This document shows positions 35,668 to 47,500 of a stretch of DNA of 64,000 nucleotides, piece after piece. The notes under the pieces were generated by a model, which saw only the letters and a list, made by a program, of their open reading frames with translations, did no database searches and had not been told where the DNA came from. The stretch is taken from positions 186,001-250,000 of the forward strand of contig CBDEWC010000014.1 in assembly GCA_965243695.1 (NCBI GenBank), given 5' to 3'. The translations under genes and the position numbers were made by a program. Within the stretch, counting starts at the first letter, position 1. Every line of letters starts with the position of its first letter. Origin of the DNA: JAKVCB01 sp965243695 (GTDB taxonomy: Bacteria > Planctomycetota > Planctomycetia > Pirellulales > Lacipirellulaceae).

Positions 35668-36426
35668 ATGCCAACCACTCCACAACCCCATTGGCCACGA
35701 CTTGCCAGTTCGACCAAGCTACAAAGAGATCAGTTACATGTATGGGCAGTTCCCATTTCAGGGCCTTTGCTGGCGACTGATCAGCAACTTCTTTCGGCCG
35801 ATGAGCAAACCAGGGCTGCCAGATTTCGCTTGGACCGGGTGCGGCAACATTTCATCACGGCGCGGGCAAATTTACGGCTGATTCTCTCGACCTATCTGGA
35901 CACCGATCCCACTGCAATTCGCTTTGTCTACGATGAGCTTGGCAAGCCGGCGCTGGACAAATCCACTAACGGCGATGGATTGTTTTTCAACCTGGCCCAT
36001 TCGGGAGAACTTGCCTTGGTGGCGGTCACTTACGACTGTGAAGTAGGAATCGATGTCGAGCACCTGCGGCCCGTGCGACATGCAGAAGGAATTACCCGGC
36101 GATTCTTCCATCCTGACGAAGCAGCCGACGTACTTGCTTGTCGAGGGAAGGAACGGGGGGAAGCATTTTTCCGCTGCTGGACACGAAAAGAGGCGGTCGT
36201 CAAGGCCATTGGTAAGGGGTTGCAATTTCCGCTCAGCCAATTCCGTGTGCCGGTCGAAAGTGACACACCTGAATGGTTGAGTTTACCACAACAGGCCCTC
36301 CAAGATGCCAGCCCCTCAACAACCCGAATGTGGCTACAGACATTTGTGCCCTGTGACCATTATGTGGGTGCTGTTGCAACACAAGGTGTCAAACGGGTTG
36401 CTGTTTTTCGTTCACTGGAGGTTTAA
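35668..36426 (+). CDS. Sfp-type 4'-phosphopantetheinyl transferase
   Basis: This enzyme converts apo carrier proteins to the holo form using CoA. The 252-residue product has the two signature motifs GIDVEHL (near residue 126) and FRCWTRKEAVVKA (near 172), and FFNLAHSGELAL between substrate-binding parts. The length is that of the Sfp group, which serves secondary metabolism. The ATG at 35668 lies five bases after the thioesterase stop, so the two are coupled. Confidence 0.93.
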   Translation: MPTTPQPHWPRLASSTKLQRDQLHVWAVPISGPLLATDQQLLSADEQTRAARFRLDRVRQHFITARANLRLILSTYLDTDPTAIRFVYDELGKPALDKSTNGDGLFFNLAHSGELALVAVTYDCEVGIDVEHLRPVRHAEGITRRFFHPDEAADVLACRGKERGEAFFRCWTRKEAVVKAIGKGLQFPLSQFRVPVESDTPEWLSLPQQALQDASPSTTRMWLQTFVPCDHYVGAVATQGVKRVAVFRSLEV

Positions 36427-36462
36427 GTGGCGGAGAAGGTCCCAGCAAATGTTTCTGGTTGG

Positions 36463-37305
36463 TTAGTTGGCAACACCATCCAACCACTGGCATAGATCGT
36501 TGAAATACTGGTCTGGCTGGGACTCGAACTCAAGCGTATGAGCCGCAGTCGGATATTCGTGAAGCGTTTTCTGGGGGATCACGGTTTTTTCCAGATAGTC
36601 ACGCGTTGGATCACCCACCACGATTTTGTCTTGGCCTGCCAGCACCAGCAAGGTAGGCATCTTCAGGGAGAGCGTGGCCTCGCACACAAAACGCGTCAGC
36701 AAGAGGTCACCGCGCGCAAACCGCAAGGTCACGGTACGCAACGCAAGTGGGTCGTCCCGTACGTAGATCTGGTGCCGCGGGGAATTGGTGAACAAAGCCG
36801 GATCGTTCAGCGGAATCGTGACACGGCGCCGGGCCACCCAGCCCCGGGGTAAGACCGACAAGATAATCTGCTTTAAAAGTCCAGGCTGCTGCCGGGCAAA
36901 GAGACCCGGACAAAGCAAACCGAGACCGTCCATCAAATCAGGCCGGTGAAAAGCAACCGCTGCGGCAAGTTTCCCCCCCCAACTAATGCCACAGAGCACC
37001 CGTGGACAGTCGTTCCCCAAATGTTCCAGATAGACTTCTACATCCTCAAGCCAGGTTTTCCAACTGGCCACGTCTCCACGGTCCTTGGAGTTGAGTCCTG
37101 ACCCGCGGCGCTCCAAAAAATGAACCTCGTAGCCATTTTCCGCCAGATGAGCAGAGCTCGACGCATACCAACCTCCATGGCTGACAATCCCGTGGAGAAA
37201 CACGACCCGGGCCCGCGGTGCCGATGCAGACCGCCAGACCCGTACGGCCAGCAGATCCCCATCACGAGCCTGGTAGGTTTCAATAGTAGGAAAGGAAACG
37301 CTCAC
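36463..37305 (-). CDS. Alpha/beta hydrolase (lysophospholipase-like)
   Basis: The 280-residue protein has VVFLHGIVSHGGWY with the oxyanion region, the nucleophile elbow GISWGG, a likely acid in LAGQDKIV and the histidine in AAHTLEFE. The pattern resembles monoacylglycerol lipases or lysophospholipases. I use the GTG at 37305, preceded by GAGGAT; a TTG at 37398 would add a non-conserved tail. It is the last gene of the minus-strand series running from the PKS and may act on an ester intermediate or product. Confidence 0.78.
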   Translation of the reverse strand: MSVSFPTIETYQARDGDLLAVRVWRSASAPRARVVFLHGIVSHGGWYASSSAHLAENGYEVHFLERRGSGLNSKDRGDVASWKTWLEDVEVYLEHLGNDCPRVLCGISWGGKLAAAVAFHRPDLMDGLGLLCPGLFARQQPGLLKQIILSVLPRGWVARRRVTIPLNDPALFTNSPRHQIYVRDDPLALRTVTLRFARGDLLLTRFVCEATLSLKMPTLLVLAGQDKIVVGDPTRDYLEKTVIPQKTLHEYPTAAHTLEFESQPDQYFNDLCQWLDGVAN

Positions 37306-37403
37306 AACGGGATCCTCACGTTGGGGATTGTCAGTCACCGGGCAAACCCTTGTCCATGAATGACCATCGATTGATTTTGAACCTGCCGCCGCTGGCAATC
37401 CTC

Positions 37404-38576
37404 TTAAGAAACTGGGAACGTTTGCTCACGGATGGCCACGTCTCGCAACACTTGCGGATTGACCGTCACGCCCAATCCGGGCCCTGTGAGTGCTGGGGCA
37501 CGGCCACCATAACCAAATGTGAGATCTTCATGAGTTAGCAATCGACGAAACAGGTGTCGATCATACGAACCTTCGACGTACTGGATTCCACGGACCGAGG
37601 AAGCCCAATGTCGTCCGGCCGCCGAAAGAATTCCTGATTCCCCCGGATGGCAACCTAACTGATAACCCAATCCAGCACGTTGGGCTAGGGCGGCCAGTCG
37701 CAAACTGGCAAGATAACCTCCACATTTCGAAAGTCGAATGTTGAATGAATCACACGCTCCCAATTCGATGGCTCGTTCTCCATCTCCCAGGCTGGTAACC
37801 GACTCATCAAGCATGATTGGCAGGGTCAGCTGGCTCTTCCTGGAAGCCAACTCGGTTAGCATACCGTGGGGGCATGGCTGTTCGACCGACCGAATCTGGA
37901 ATTGCTCAAGCGGTTCGAGCCGACTTGGTAATTCCTCGGGTAACCAGGCCTCGTTTGCATCGATTCGAAGATCGACATCAGGGCCAATCCAACGGCGAAT
38001 GGTCCGCAATCGCGAAACGTCGTCATCGCCTGCCCCCACCTTCACCTTGCAGTGGCGAAAACCGTACAAACGCATTTTGAGGGCCTTGTTCCGCAGTCGC
38101 CGGCCAAAACCAATCACCGTGCTGTAACGAACCTCGTTTATTTTGGTGCGGAGCGACTGGGCAGCTGGAAAATGATTGACCAGTTGACTCACTGGCGCAC
38201 CAACTTCTTGTGCGAACGCATCCAAAATGCTCAATTCGACGGCACATTTCAACGCGTTGCTGCCAGAGTCACGTGGGTTCTTGTCGGTTTGAGCGGGTTG
38301 AAACCGTTCACAGATCGCAATGACGTCCTTCCACGAATCAAACTCTCCGGAAAGTTGTTCTTCTAAGCAAGTCTCCGCAAGTTGGTCGAAGCACGTGTGA
38401 GGCGTTTCGCCAGTCACGTACTCCCGCGGCACCCCTTCACCCCATCCCCTCGTTCCGCTGTGCAATACACACTCGACCAGGACATTCTCACTCGCCTGGC
38501 GGACATGAGAGGCATGTGAAAAAGGTCGCTTCAACGGTAAGCAAACATGCCAGGCAGTCAATTTGCGAATACGCAT
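37404..38576 (-). CDS. Enolase-superfamily enzyme (muconate lactonising/epimerase subgroup)
   Basis: The 390-residue protein has the enolase-superfamily lid (FSHASHVRQASENVLVEC) and barrel. KVKVG gives the KxK motif, and metal ligands appear in LRIDANEAW, SVEQPCP and MLDESVTSL. In place of the usual second catalytic lysine segment (NIKLxKxGG) it has NIRLSKCGG, so by eye the first Lys is Arg. Relatives include dipeptide epimerases, N-acylamino acid racemases and o-succinylbenzoate synthases. The ATG at 38576 is preferred because it lies after the SDR stop and matches the family start (MRIRKLTAWHV). Confidence 0.85.
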   Translation of the reverse strand: MRIRKLTAWHVCLPLKRPFSHASHVRQASENVLVECVLHSGTRGWGEGVPREYVTGETPHTCFDQLAETCLEEQLSGEFDSWKDVIAICERFQPAQTDKNPRDSGSNALKCAVELSILDAFAQEVGAPVSQLVNHFPAAQSLRTKINEVRYSTVIGFGRRLRNKALKMRLYGFRHCKVKVGAGDDDVSRLRTIRRWIGPDVDLRIDANEAWLPEELPSRLEPLEQFQIRSVEQPCPHGMLTELASRKSQLTLPIMLDESVTSLGDGERAIELGACDSFNIRLSKCGGYLASLRLAALAQRAGLGYQLGCHPGESGILSAAGRHWASSVRGIQYVEGSYDRHLFRRLLTHEDLTFGYGGRAPALTGPGLGVTVNPQVLRDVAIREQTFPVS

Positions 38577-38610
38577 GGAAGTCGGACAAAGAGAGTTTGT
38601 CGGCAACGGT

Positions 38611-39651
38611 TCAAGCAGAGACCGATTCGGTGTGATCACTGGGAGTCGTGGAGGGTGGGCCATCGCCGACAAGGTGATCTAGCGCCTGTCGGATACCTTC
38701 TTGAAAATCAACCTGTGGCTGATAGTCGAGTAATCGCTTTGCCTTGTCGATCGAGTAATCGAGGTTCAGCGTCATAAACTTGATTTGTCCGCTGGTCAGC
38801 AACGGGGGACTGGTTGCCCCACGCATCTTGGCCACGCGTTCAATGGGTCGTACGAGCAACCGCGCCAAAGACTCGGAAAAATGGCCTGGGTGAGGCTTGC
38901 CTAGGTAGTCTGCTATGGTATTGATAAATTCGAGCCGGGTGACCAATCTCTCGTCGCGAATGTTAAAGGTCTCTCCTAGTGCCGCAGGGTGCTCCATGGC
39001 CAGAAAAACAGCATCGACCAAGTTGCCAACATAAGTGTTGTTGAGGAGCTGGTCACCGCGACCAATAAACTTCATTTTGCCGGCTTGAAGTTTCGCAACA
39101 ATTCGCGGAAGCGCATGACGGTCACCGGCGCCGTAAATAAATCCGGGACGTAGAATAACAATTGGGAAATTGAACTCGTCGCGGTGCCTCTTAAGTATTA
39201 CCTCCGCTTCGGCCTTGGTCTGGGTGTAACCATCCAGGCCAGCAAGATTGGGCGTTATCGTCTCGTCAGTTCCGTAATGATGCCGGGCAGGATAGACACC
39301 CAGCGAACTGATTTGAATCCACCGCTTCAGCTGCCCCATCCGCTCAGCGGTCGTCAGCATGTGCTCCAGAGAAAGTACGTTGGCCTGGCGGTATGTGTCA
39401 GCCGGTCCCCAATCTCCAACATGGGCTCCCGAATGAATCACCATATCGATGTCTTCCAAGGCTGGCACAAGCGTTTCTGGTTTCGCAAGATCTCCTTCAG
39501 CCAACTCCACTGGCAAGTGTTCCAAGAGACCCGTGTTCGATGTGTTTCGAACCAGGGCACGAACCGTATAGCCGGCCTTCACCGCCAGTGGCACAAAATG
39601 GCTCCCCACGTGTCCGGTTGCACCTGTGACAAGGATTTTTTCTTGAGACAC
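38611..39651 (-). CDS. NAD-dependent epimerase/dehydratase (extended SDR)
   Basis: The 346-residue protein has the Rossmann motif ILVTGATGHVGSHFVPLA and a probable catalytic YxxxK in GYTQTKAEAE, with VILRPGFIYGAGD after it. This is the extended SDR pattern found in sugar epimerases and 3-beta-hydroxysteroid dehydrogenase-like enzymes. The GTG at 39651 has AAGGAG eight bases upstream and is preferred over the ATG at 39672. Within the cluster it could reduce or oxidise a keto or hydroxy intermediate; its substrate cannot be read from the sequence. Confidence 0.85.
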   Translation of the reverse strand: MSQEKILVTGATGHVGSHFVPLAVKAGYTVRALVRNTSNTGLLEHLPVELAEGDLAKPETLVPALEDIDMVIHSGAHVGDWGPADTYRQANVLSLEHMLTTAERMGQLKRWIQISSLGVYPARHHYGTDETITPNLAGLDGYTQTKAEAEVILKRHRDEFNFPIVILRPGFIYGAGDRHALPRIVAKLQAGKMKFIGRGDQLLNNTYVGNLVDAVFLAMEHPAALGETFNIRDERLVTRLEFINTIADYLGKPHPGHFSESLARLLVRPIERVAKMRGATSPPLLTSGQIKFMTLNLDYSIDKAKRLLDYQPQVDFQEGIRQALDHLVGDGPPSTTPSDHTESVSA

Positions 39652-39714
39652 GACCCGGGCTCCTTGCGACATGGTAAGAGTGTGGTGAAGCCAGCAACAT
39701 CGGTAGTTGGGCCG

Positions 39715-41403
39715 CTATGCGCGGGCAACCACTGTCGGTGACTGGCCAAAATGCTCCGAAAGCTCATCGAGAAAATCAAGCCGGCCTACGAGGCATGGGT
39801 GTTTGTATTCTTCGAAATTTCCCCTGGCACGGGTCCGATCAGCCCGCAATGCATCCCAGGTACCAGGTAAAACCTCATGAACTGCAACTGGCAACAATCG
39901 TCCGGAGGAACTTTTCTCGCCGTACTCAAGGTTGCTTTTAGCCAGGTTCATCTCCACGTGGCGAGCAAGTTCGGCTGCACGGCCAAAGTGGGCTTCCGGT
40001 TCGAGCAGCAACAGGTAACGCGGTTTGTGCTGAATTTCGTCCATCGAAGGGGCCAGGGTAAAGGTGGTGACCGGCAACTGAAGCTTGGCAAAAGCCCGCC
40101 GCACAGCATCAATCGCTTGATACTCGCTTAGTTTCTCACCCGTAATATTCGAAAAGTGCTTCCCCTTATTGAGAAATTCAACCAGCGGCGCCTCCCCTTC
40201 AAAGCCAACACACCGCACGACATCTTGAATATCGTACCGGTAAAGTCCGCCGGAAGTGGTGAGCAAGATGTAATAGTCGCAACCCTCCACCAACTCGTGA
40301 CCCTCGACGATTGTGGGATTCGCTGTACCATGCTGGTCGACTGGAATGAACTCGAAGTAGTGATTGCGATAATCGAGGATGCCCGCAGAGGATCCGTCGG
40401 TCAGCGGGATCGTGATCCGGCCTTCACTGGCCGACAAGCCGTGATCACGAATTGCAACATCTCCGTAGAGTTCGCGAACTTGCGGCAAGTAAACTCCAAC
40501 AGATCCGCCAGTCCAAACCGCCAGCACGGACAAATGCGGCCAAACGCGCTTTGGAAGCAAAGATCCCTCGTCTCCCACAATCTTCTCTAGTTCACGTGCC
40601 CGACGAGGATGACTCCTCCCCAGACGACGTGCCAATCGTTGTCGCACCGAATCAGGTATGGGCAAATCAACCGAGCAAGTACCATCGTGAATATCACGAA
40701 TAAGCATCTCTTTATGCGTGTCAGCCCGCTTCGCTAATTCGATAAGTGTGCTGGGATTCGCTGTAATGATCATGCCCAAAAGCCGTTTTACCAACGCCAA
40801 TCGCAACGTCAGGTAATGCTTGGCTTCGGAATTGTGAACTTGGTTCACGCACGATGGCAGTAGAAAAATGGGGCGGGCTACCAAGGGCCGCGTCTCAGCC
40901 GCCAAACCACTTATTTGGCCACATGGCGTACCATCGGGGGTATACGATTGTTTCCAATCGCTTGAAAGCTGAAGTGTTTTCTTCGACATCAGGTCGATGT
41001 GGTCACCATAAACACCAGCGCCCCAAATTTGCCAGCCGCTCCGGTACTCGCGAAACAGTTCGTCGGTCAGAGGCAGGTGCTTCGGGCGACCTGTCGTCCC
41101 TGAAGACATGGCGAACATACGCACCCGGGTCTCTGGCGAAAACATCGCCGTCACGTCACCGCGCATCACGCGTTCTACATACGGCTCCACATCCTCAAAG
41201 CTCATGATGGGCTGGCGGGCCCGGAAATCGTCCGCGGTACGAATCTCGCTAAATCCGTGGTCGCGCCCGTAGGCACTGGATGCATTCCGTTGGATTTTTG
41301 CCAGTAGCGATGCGTGTTGCGTCTGCCGCGCATCACGGGCGCCACGCAGAAACCTTCTCAACTGAATTCGCTTGTAACCCAGGTACACGTAGCGAAAGAT
41401 CAT
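39715..41403 (-). CDS. GH3-family acyl-adenylating ligase
   Basis: The 562-residue protein has the adenylate-forming motif SSGTTGRPKHLPLT and the GH3-type segments VWTGGSVGVYLPQVRELYG, GLSASEGRITIP and YELV-like GHELVEGCDYYILLTT, GLYRYDIQDVV. Plant GH3 proteins join carboxylic acids to amino acids through an acyl-adenylate. Bacterial GH3 members are little studied. Here it is encoded between an SDR and the PKS on the same strand, so the acid could be the released polyketide or fatty acid and the acceptor an amino compound; this is inference. Confidence 0.88.
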   Translation of the reverse strand: MIFRYVYLGYKRIQLRRFLRGARDARQTQHASLLAKIQRNASSAYGRDHGFSEIRTADDFRARQPIMSFEDVEPYVERVMRGDVTAMFSPETRVRMFAMSSGTTGRPKHLPLTDELFREYRSGWQIWGAGVYGDHIDLMSKKTLQLSSDWKQSYTPDGTPCGQISGLAAETRPLVARPIFLLPSCVNQVHNSEAKHYLTLRLALVKRLLGMIITANPSTLIELAKRADTHKEMLIRDIHDGTCSVDLPIPDSVRQRLARRLGRSHPRRARELEKIVGDEGSLLPKRVWPHLSVLAVWTGGSVGVYLPQVRELYGDVAIRDHGLSASEGRITIPLTDGSSAGILDYRNHYFEFIPVDQHGTANPTIVEGHELVEGCDYYILLTTSGGLYRYDIQDVVRCVGFEGEAPLVEFLNKGKHFSNITGEKLSEYQAIDAVRRAFAKLQLPVTTFTLAPSMDEIQHKPRYLLLLEPEAHFGRAAELARHVEMNLAKSNLEYGEKSSSGRLLPVAVHEVLPGTWDALRADRTRARGNFEEYKHPCLVGRLDFLDELSEHFGQSPTVVARA

Positions 41404-41571
41404 TGCCTGCTTCGATCTCAGAGGTCATCGTAGAACAACGACCATGGGTGGAGGGAAATTAGCGACTTTGCGGATCATCGTCAAATTCCAGTCAAAGTGC
41501 AATCGGGGTCAAAAACCGCGACAAGGGTATAAGATAAGAGGAATGGGGGGATTTGGCAAGAATGCAAAAGG

Positions 41572-44500
41572 CTATTTTCGGGTAAACTCGTCCAGATGGC
41601 TTGCCAGACGCTGGGCCCCCTCCCCAAACATCATGGAAAAGTGGTCTCCTGGAACTTCCTGGACCTCGAGCTCTTGACCAACTTCGATACCCCAGCCCAA
41701 ATCGCCGTCTTCGTTGACTTCCTGACCTGCAACCGTCGAGAGTTCTCCTTTGGTGTGGGGAACAAACAAATAGACCCGCGCCTTACCATCTAAGGGAGTT
41801 GGTGCGTACGACTGCAACGCCCGCACATTCGCTTCACCCACTTGAACAATCCGTCTGATGTATTCCTCGGGCGCAGCTTCGGGAACCGCACCCTGCTTGC
41901 GAGCTTCCTCAACCGCCATTTCAAACCGCTGTTCCGGCTCAAGCGCGGCGAGCTGATCGTATTCGATATGCACGTCTGAACGGCGCCATCGGTTGAGAAC
42001 GTTGATAATATTGCACAGGAACTGGGCATCATCATCGACCTCAATCTTACTGAAGACCGTCGGTAGTGGCGTATCGAACAAAGCTACCGATGCCACCTCA
42101 ACGCCCATTTCAACCAGCGCGTGTGCCATGGCAATTGCGTAAATACCGGCCGTGGACCAACCAGCCAGGTGGTAGGGCCCTTCGGGAAACTGCTTGTGTA
42201 CCGCAGCGGCATAGTCTTGGGCCATTTCGCGCATCGACTGGTGGGGCAAAACAGCATTATCCAGGCCGCGCGGTCGAATCGCGAACACGGGTCGATCACC
42301 ACTGACTCTTTGCACAAGATCGTCGTAGCAACGGATATCGCCACCGAGCGATGGCAATAGGAACAGGGGTGGCCCCGAACCGGCAGTCCGCATCGCTACT
42401 AACGGCTCCCATTGTTCCGCTGCCCCATCCTCACTGCCGCTGGCAACGTCGGCCTCCAGATCAGGATCCGCGATCAACCGCACTGTCTCGCTCGCCAGCG
42501 ATTTGATACTCGGTCCTTCAAGGAGAGCGGCCATCGGGAGGGTGAATGACAAGCGAGTTTCGAGGTTGTTTTTGAGTTCCAAAGCCAGCAACGAATCGAT
42601 GCCAAACGAGCTTAGTGGCTCATCGACCTCGAGGGCACTTGCTTCCATTCCCATAATCCGGGCTAACTCCGCCTGGATATACGTTTGGACCAACCGTTGA
42701 CGCGTTGGCAAATCTGCCTGAAAGAACTGATCGCGAAATGCCTGATCGACCTGAGTCCCTACTTTATCCGACCGGTCATCCACCACGCACAGATCTTGCA
42801 GTAGCGTGGGCCGACGCTTCCCCAGGGAAGCTGTGAAAACCTCCCAATCGACATCCATCACCGTCACCTGGTCGACATTTTCGCGGAGCAACCTCTCCAG
42901 CCAGTAAAGACCTTGCTTGGCAGGCATAGAGGCCATCCCATGGGACTCAATTGCCTCGTCGCGACCTTCGTCGACTGCCATGCCTGAACCTGCCCAAGGT
43001 CCCCAGTTGATTGTCGTTGCCGGTTGCCCCAGGGCCCGCCGGTAATGGACGAGTCCGTCTAGCATCGCGTTACCGGCGGCATAATTCGCCTGCCCAGGAG
43101 ATCCCAAAATACTTGCCACCGAAGAAAACAAAACAAAGAAGTCAAGTGGCTGGTCATTGAGGACCTGGTGCAAGTTCCAGGCACCTTGAATCTTGGGGCT
43201 CGCCGCACGCTCGAACTGTTCGAGGGTCATGTCGGCAATCGCACCGTCGGCCAGCACACCTGCTGCGTGAATCACACCACGAAAGGGAGGGCGCGATTCA
43301 AGGATTCTGGAAACTGCGGATTGCAAGGAAACAGGATCGGTTACATCGGCCTGGCAGGCGAAGACCTGCACGCCGCGCCGCTGGAACTGGGCAAGCTTTT
43401 CTACTGTCTCATCGGACGGTGTCCTGCGAGACAACAGGGCAATTGAGCGGGCACCTTGTTCGACCAACCATTCGGTTACCTGCATGCCCAGCGCACCGAG
43501 TCCCCCCGTCACCAGATAGGTGCCGTCGGGGTTGACCAGGTCTTGGCTCAAACTTTGCTGAGAGGGATTGGCAGCCTGTGCTCCCTGCTGAATTTGATCG
43601 AGGCTTTGTTCGAATGAAACAACAATCTTGCCAGTATTCTTCCGCTGCGACATGTAGCGGAACGCTCCAATGGTTTGATCGGCCTCGAATTGGGTGAATA
43701 CCGGCGGTTTGTAGGCCCCACTGTCAAAATGCTGCATGACTTCGGCGAACAACTTGCGGATTGCAGTTGGCTTTTGCCGCAGCATTCGATCTAAATCGAT
43801 TGCGAAATAGGAGAGGTTATCCTGAAATGGAAGTAACCCGATCTTGGCATCCTGGTAAATGTCGGTCTTTCCAATTTCCAGGAAACGACCATACGCACGC
43901 AAAACGGAAAGACTCTGGGTGATCGCCGCCCCGGGAAGCGAGTTAAGAACGACGTCGACCCCCTCACGATGCGTCTCCGCCAGAATTTGATCGCGAAACT
44001 CGAGTGTCCGCGAATTGTAAAGATGCTTGATCCCGAGTGACTTCAAGTAATCTCTTTTCGCTTCACTGCCAACGGTTGCAAAAATCTCGGCCCCAACATG
44101 TTGCGCAATCTGGATCGCTGCAAGACCTACACCACCGGCACCAGCATGGATCAAGAGTCGCTCGCCTGGTTGAATTCGGGCCAAATCAACCAGTGCATAA
44201 TACGCGGTGAGAAAGGGTATCGGGATGGTACAAGCTTGCTTGTAATCGAGATTTGCCGGCTTGGGTGTCAACGCATATTCCGCCGTGATGGCATGGGATG
44301 CAAACGCGTAGGGCACGACCCCTAAGACCGCATCTCCAATCTGAAATCGATCAACACCCTCACCAACTGCCACAACCGTTCCCGACGCCTCAATGCCGAG
44401 CGGCACAATTTCGTCCCGGATTCCCGGATAAAGCCCCAGTGCCTTGAGGACGTCACTGAAATTCAGTCCCGTCGCGCGAATCTCTAATTCGACCTGACCC

Positions 44501-47500
44501 GTTTCGGGAACCTTCCGGTTGCAAGGGGCAAATCGCAATCCATCAAACGAACCGGCCGCACTAATTCTTAACTGATAGGGTGTGTCGGCAGGGACATCAA
44601 TTGAACTTCCATCGCCTACCGATATCTGTTCCGCCTCCTCATCAACCCTCTCCAACCGGGCCACAAAGCGAGTCCCCTCACGGTACGCGACTTGCGTTTC
44701 ATCCTCATCACTTTCGAGTTCGCAAACGAGATCCTTGGCGGCCACATTTGGTTCGGATGTGGGATCGAGATCGATCAGCCTGGGTTTCAACTCGGCGTAT
44801 TCCATCGCTGCAACACGCCCCATACCCCACAAGGCCGATTGTTCGATTGCAACCGCGGTTCCACTTACTGGCTGAGCACCGCGCGAAACCACATACAACC
44901 TGGGAACTTTCGCGAATCGGTGCCTCGCCAGCCGACGCAGCAATTGCAACAGGCTCTTGGAGCCCAGACAATTCGCGGCATCCAACGGATTGTGGGTAGT
45001 CTTGGAGGTGGGAGGGGGCGCGTCGACAGACCAAAGGTGAATCACTCCGTGGCAAATTTGGTCGTCACCGAAAACCTGAGTTAACAGTTGCTGGTAGTGA
45101 ACTTCGTTCAGGGGATCCAGCTTCACATGTAGTGGTTCGGTGGCAGAATCAAGATGAAGTTTGTCGTCCTCTAACGAGCACGATTCCCCCGGCGTGACCA
45201 CAACACAAGCCTGTCCCGATCTGGTGAACTGTTCGACCAAGGACTGTGCGATTCCCTGGGTATCGGCGAACACCAGCCAGCGGCCTTTCTGTTTCGCTTC
45301 AAGCTTACTTGTTTCGGTGGCAGGTTGATCTGCCGGACACGGTTTCCAGTCAACTTGATAGAGCCACTGGCGATCATCTGTCGTCGCGACGGCACGGCCG
45401 ACTCTCTGCAAGCGAACGCCCTCAAAACCGACAAGAACTTTGCCCTCCTGATCGACCAGCGAGACATCCCCTTCCACAACATCGGGACTGGGGCCAGCAT
45501 CCTCGGAAGTTCGTACCGCATAACTGAAAAGCGGCTGTCCCAGATCCTCTACCGCAGCAAACATGCAAAGGCGACCAACCCCCACGGGCATGTAGGTAGA
45601 GGGACTGGTCGAACCATCCTTTTCCAACGGAATAACTCCGGCCATCGATTGCAACAAGGCATCTCCTAACACCGGATGGAGAAGATAACCTGCAGCTTCG
45701 CCACGAATGGTCTTGGGAATCTTAATCGAGGCTGTGGCGTCGTTCGCTCCCCGGGCGAGTTCCCCAATAACCTGGAAAGCGGGGCCGTAGGCGAGTCCGC
45801 GCTGAGCAATTTGGGCGTAGAAATCTTCGTGCCCGATGACCGCTTGTGCCTGGCTACGAATCGCCTCCAGATCGACCTGGCGATCTGGCGATGCTTGCTG
45901 ATCGATGCGCGATTCGTGCCGCAGGCAGGCAGTGGCATGCAACGTCCAGTCTGTGTTGTCATTCAGGTCGCCACTGGGGCGACTGTAAGTTTCCCAGGTT
46001 GCTTCGCCACCCGACTCGGGAGAGACCGTCACTTGGACACGTCGTCCTTCTCCCTCCCGGAGAAACATGGCCTGCTGGATGCTGAGGTTTTCAACAAGGT
46101 GCTGACCGGGCCCAAAAACCTGTTCCGCTGCAGCAAGGGCCAGTTCGATGTAAGCAGCCGCGGGCGCGACCGGGGCCCCCTGCACCTGGTGATCCACCAG
46201 GTAGGGTGGCGCGTGGGAACTGAGCGCCATTTCATAGAGGGAATTTTTCCAGACGGTCGAGAGGCGGGACCCCAGTAGTGGATGCCCATCGTCGGTTCGC
46301 GCGACCAGGGCAGGCAGGGCGTTGTGGCCGATTGGCCGCCGCTGTGCAGGACTCATCTCGTGCCAGCAGCGAATCCGCTCGAACGGGTAGTTCGGCGCCA
46401 ACACCCGACGGCGGGACCACGGTCGATCGAAGGCCCGCCAATCAAAACGAGCACCACGGCAATAGCACTCTCCAATGCTACCACAGATGACCTGCCAGTC
46501 TTCTTTTCCTGGTCGTAGCGAGGGCACCCAGGCCGCATCCCATTTGGGAAAACAGCGTCGGCCCATACCGAGCAAACTAGCCGTGGGACCCATTTCAATG
46601 ATGATGGTTGCCTCGGCTTCAACAACACGAGCCATACCGTCTGCAAATCTGACAGCGTTGCGCAAATGGTCGCGCCAGTACTTTGCCGAGGGTGCCTCGT
46701 GGAGCAACTGGCCGGTGAGATTGGCAGCAAAATCGACCTGTGGTGGCTGAAAGTCGATTCGGGCAGCCGATTGCTCAAATTCCTCCAGCATTTCATCCAT
46801 CAGTGGAGAGTGAAATGCGTGCGACACATTCAGTTCGCGGATCCCGATATCACGCGATTTGAACCGGGCAGCAATCTCGGTTACGCCCGCTTCTTCACCC
46901 GAGATCACCGTATTTTCAGGCCCGTTGATGGTGGCCACCACGACATCATCTCGCTCACCCAGTTCAGCAGCCACCTGTTCTTCAGACGCAAAAATTACGG
47001 CCATCTTACCGTGACGTTTGATCTGCTGCATGAGCCGTGCCCGCTCGGCAATGAGCCACAAACCGTCCTCGAGCGACATGACGCCAGCAATACAGGCTGC
47101 GACATACTCCCCCACACTATGGCCCAACACAATGTCAGGCTCCACACCCCACGATTTCCACAAATCAGCCAGGGCGTACTCAACGGCAAACAGAGCAGGT
47201 TGCGTATAGTGCGTTTGATGCAACAAAGACTCTTGCTCATCTTCCGGTTGGACTGCCGGGTAAAGGATCGACAGCAGCGATTCTCCCCAATGTTCCCGCA
47301 AGACCTGGTCGCAACGATTCAGCGTGGCGCGGAAGCGAGGGTGGGTCTCGTAGAGCTGGCGTCCCATGTTCACTTGTTGCGAGCCCTGGCCGGTAAACAA
47401 AAATGCTACCTTGGGCCTTCCCAGGGTGCGGACGGCGCCTCGTTTGATACTGGCCGCCCGTGATTTTTCCGAAACCTCGGGCAGGAGTTTTTCCAGTTGC

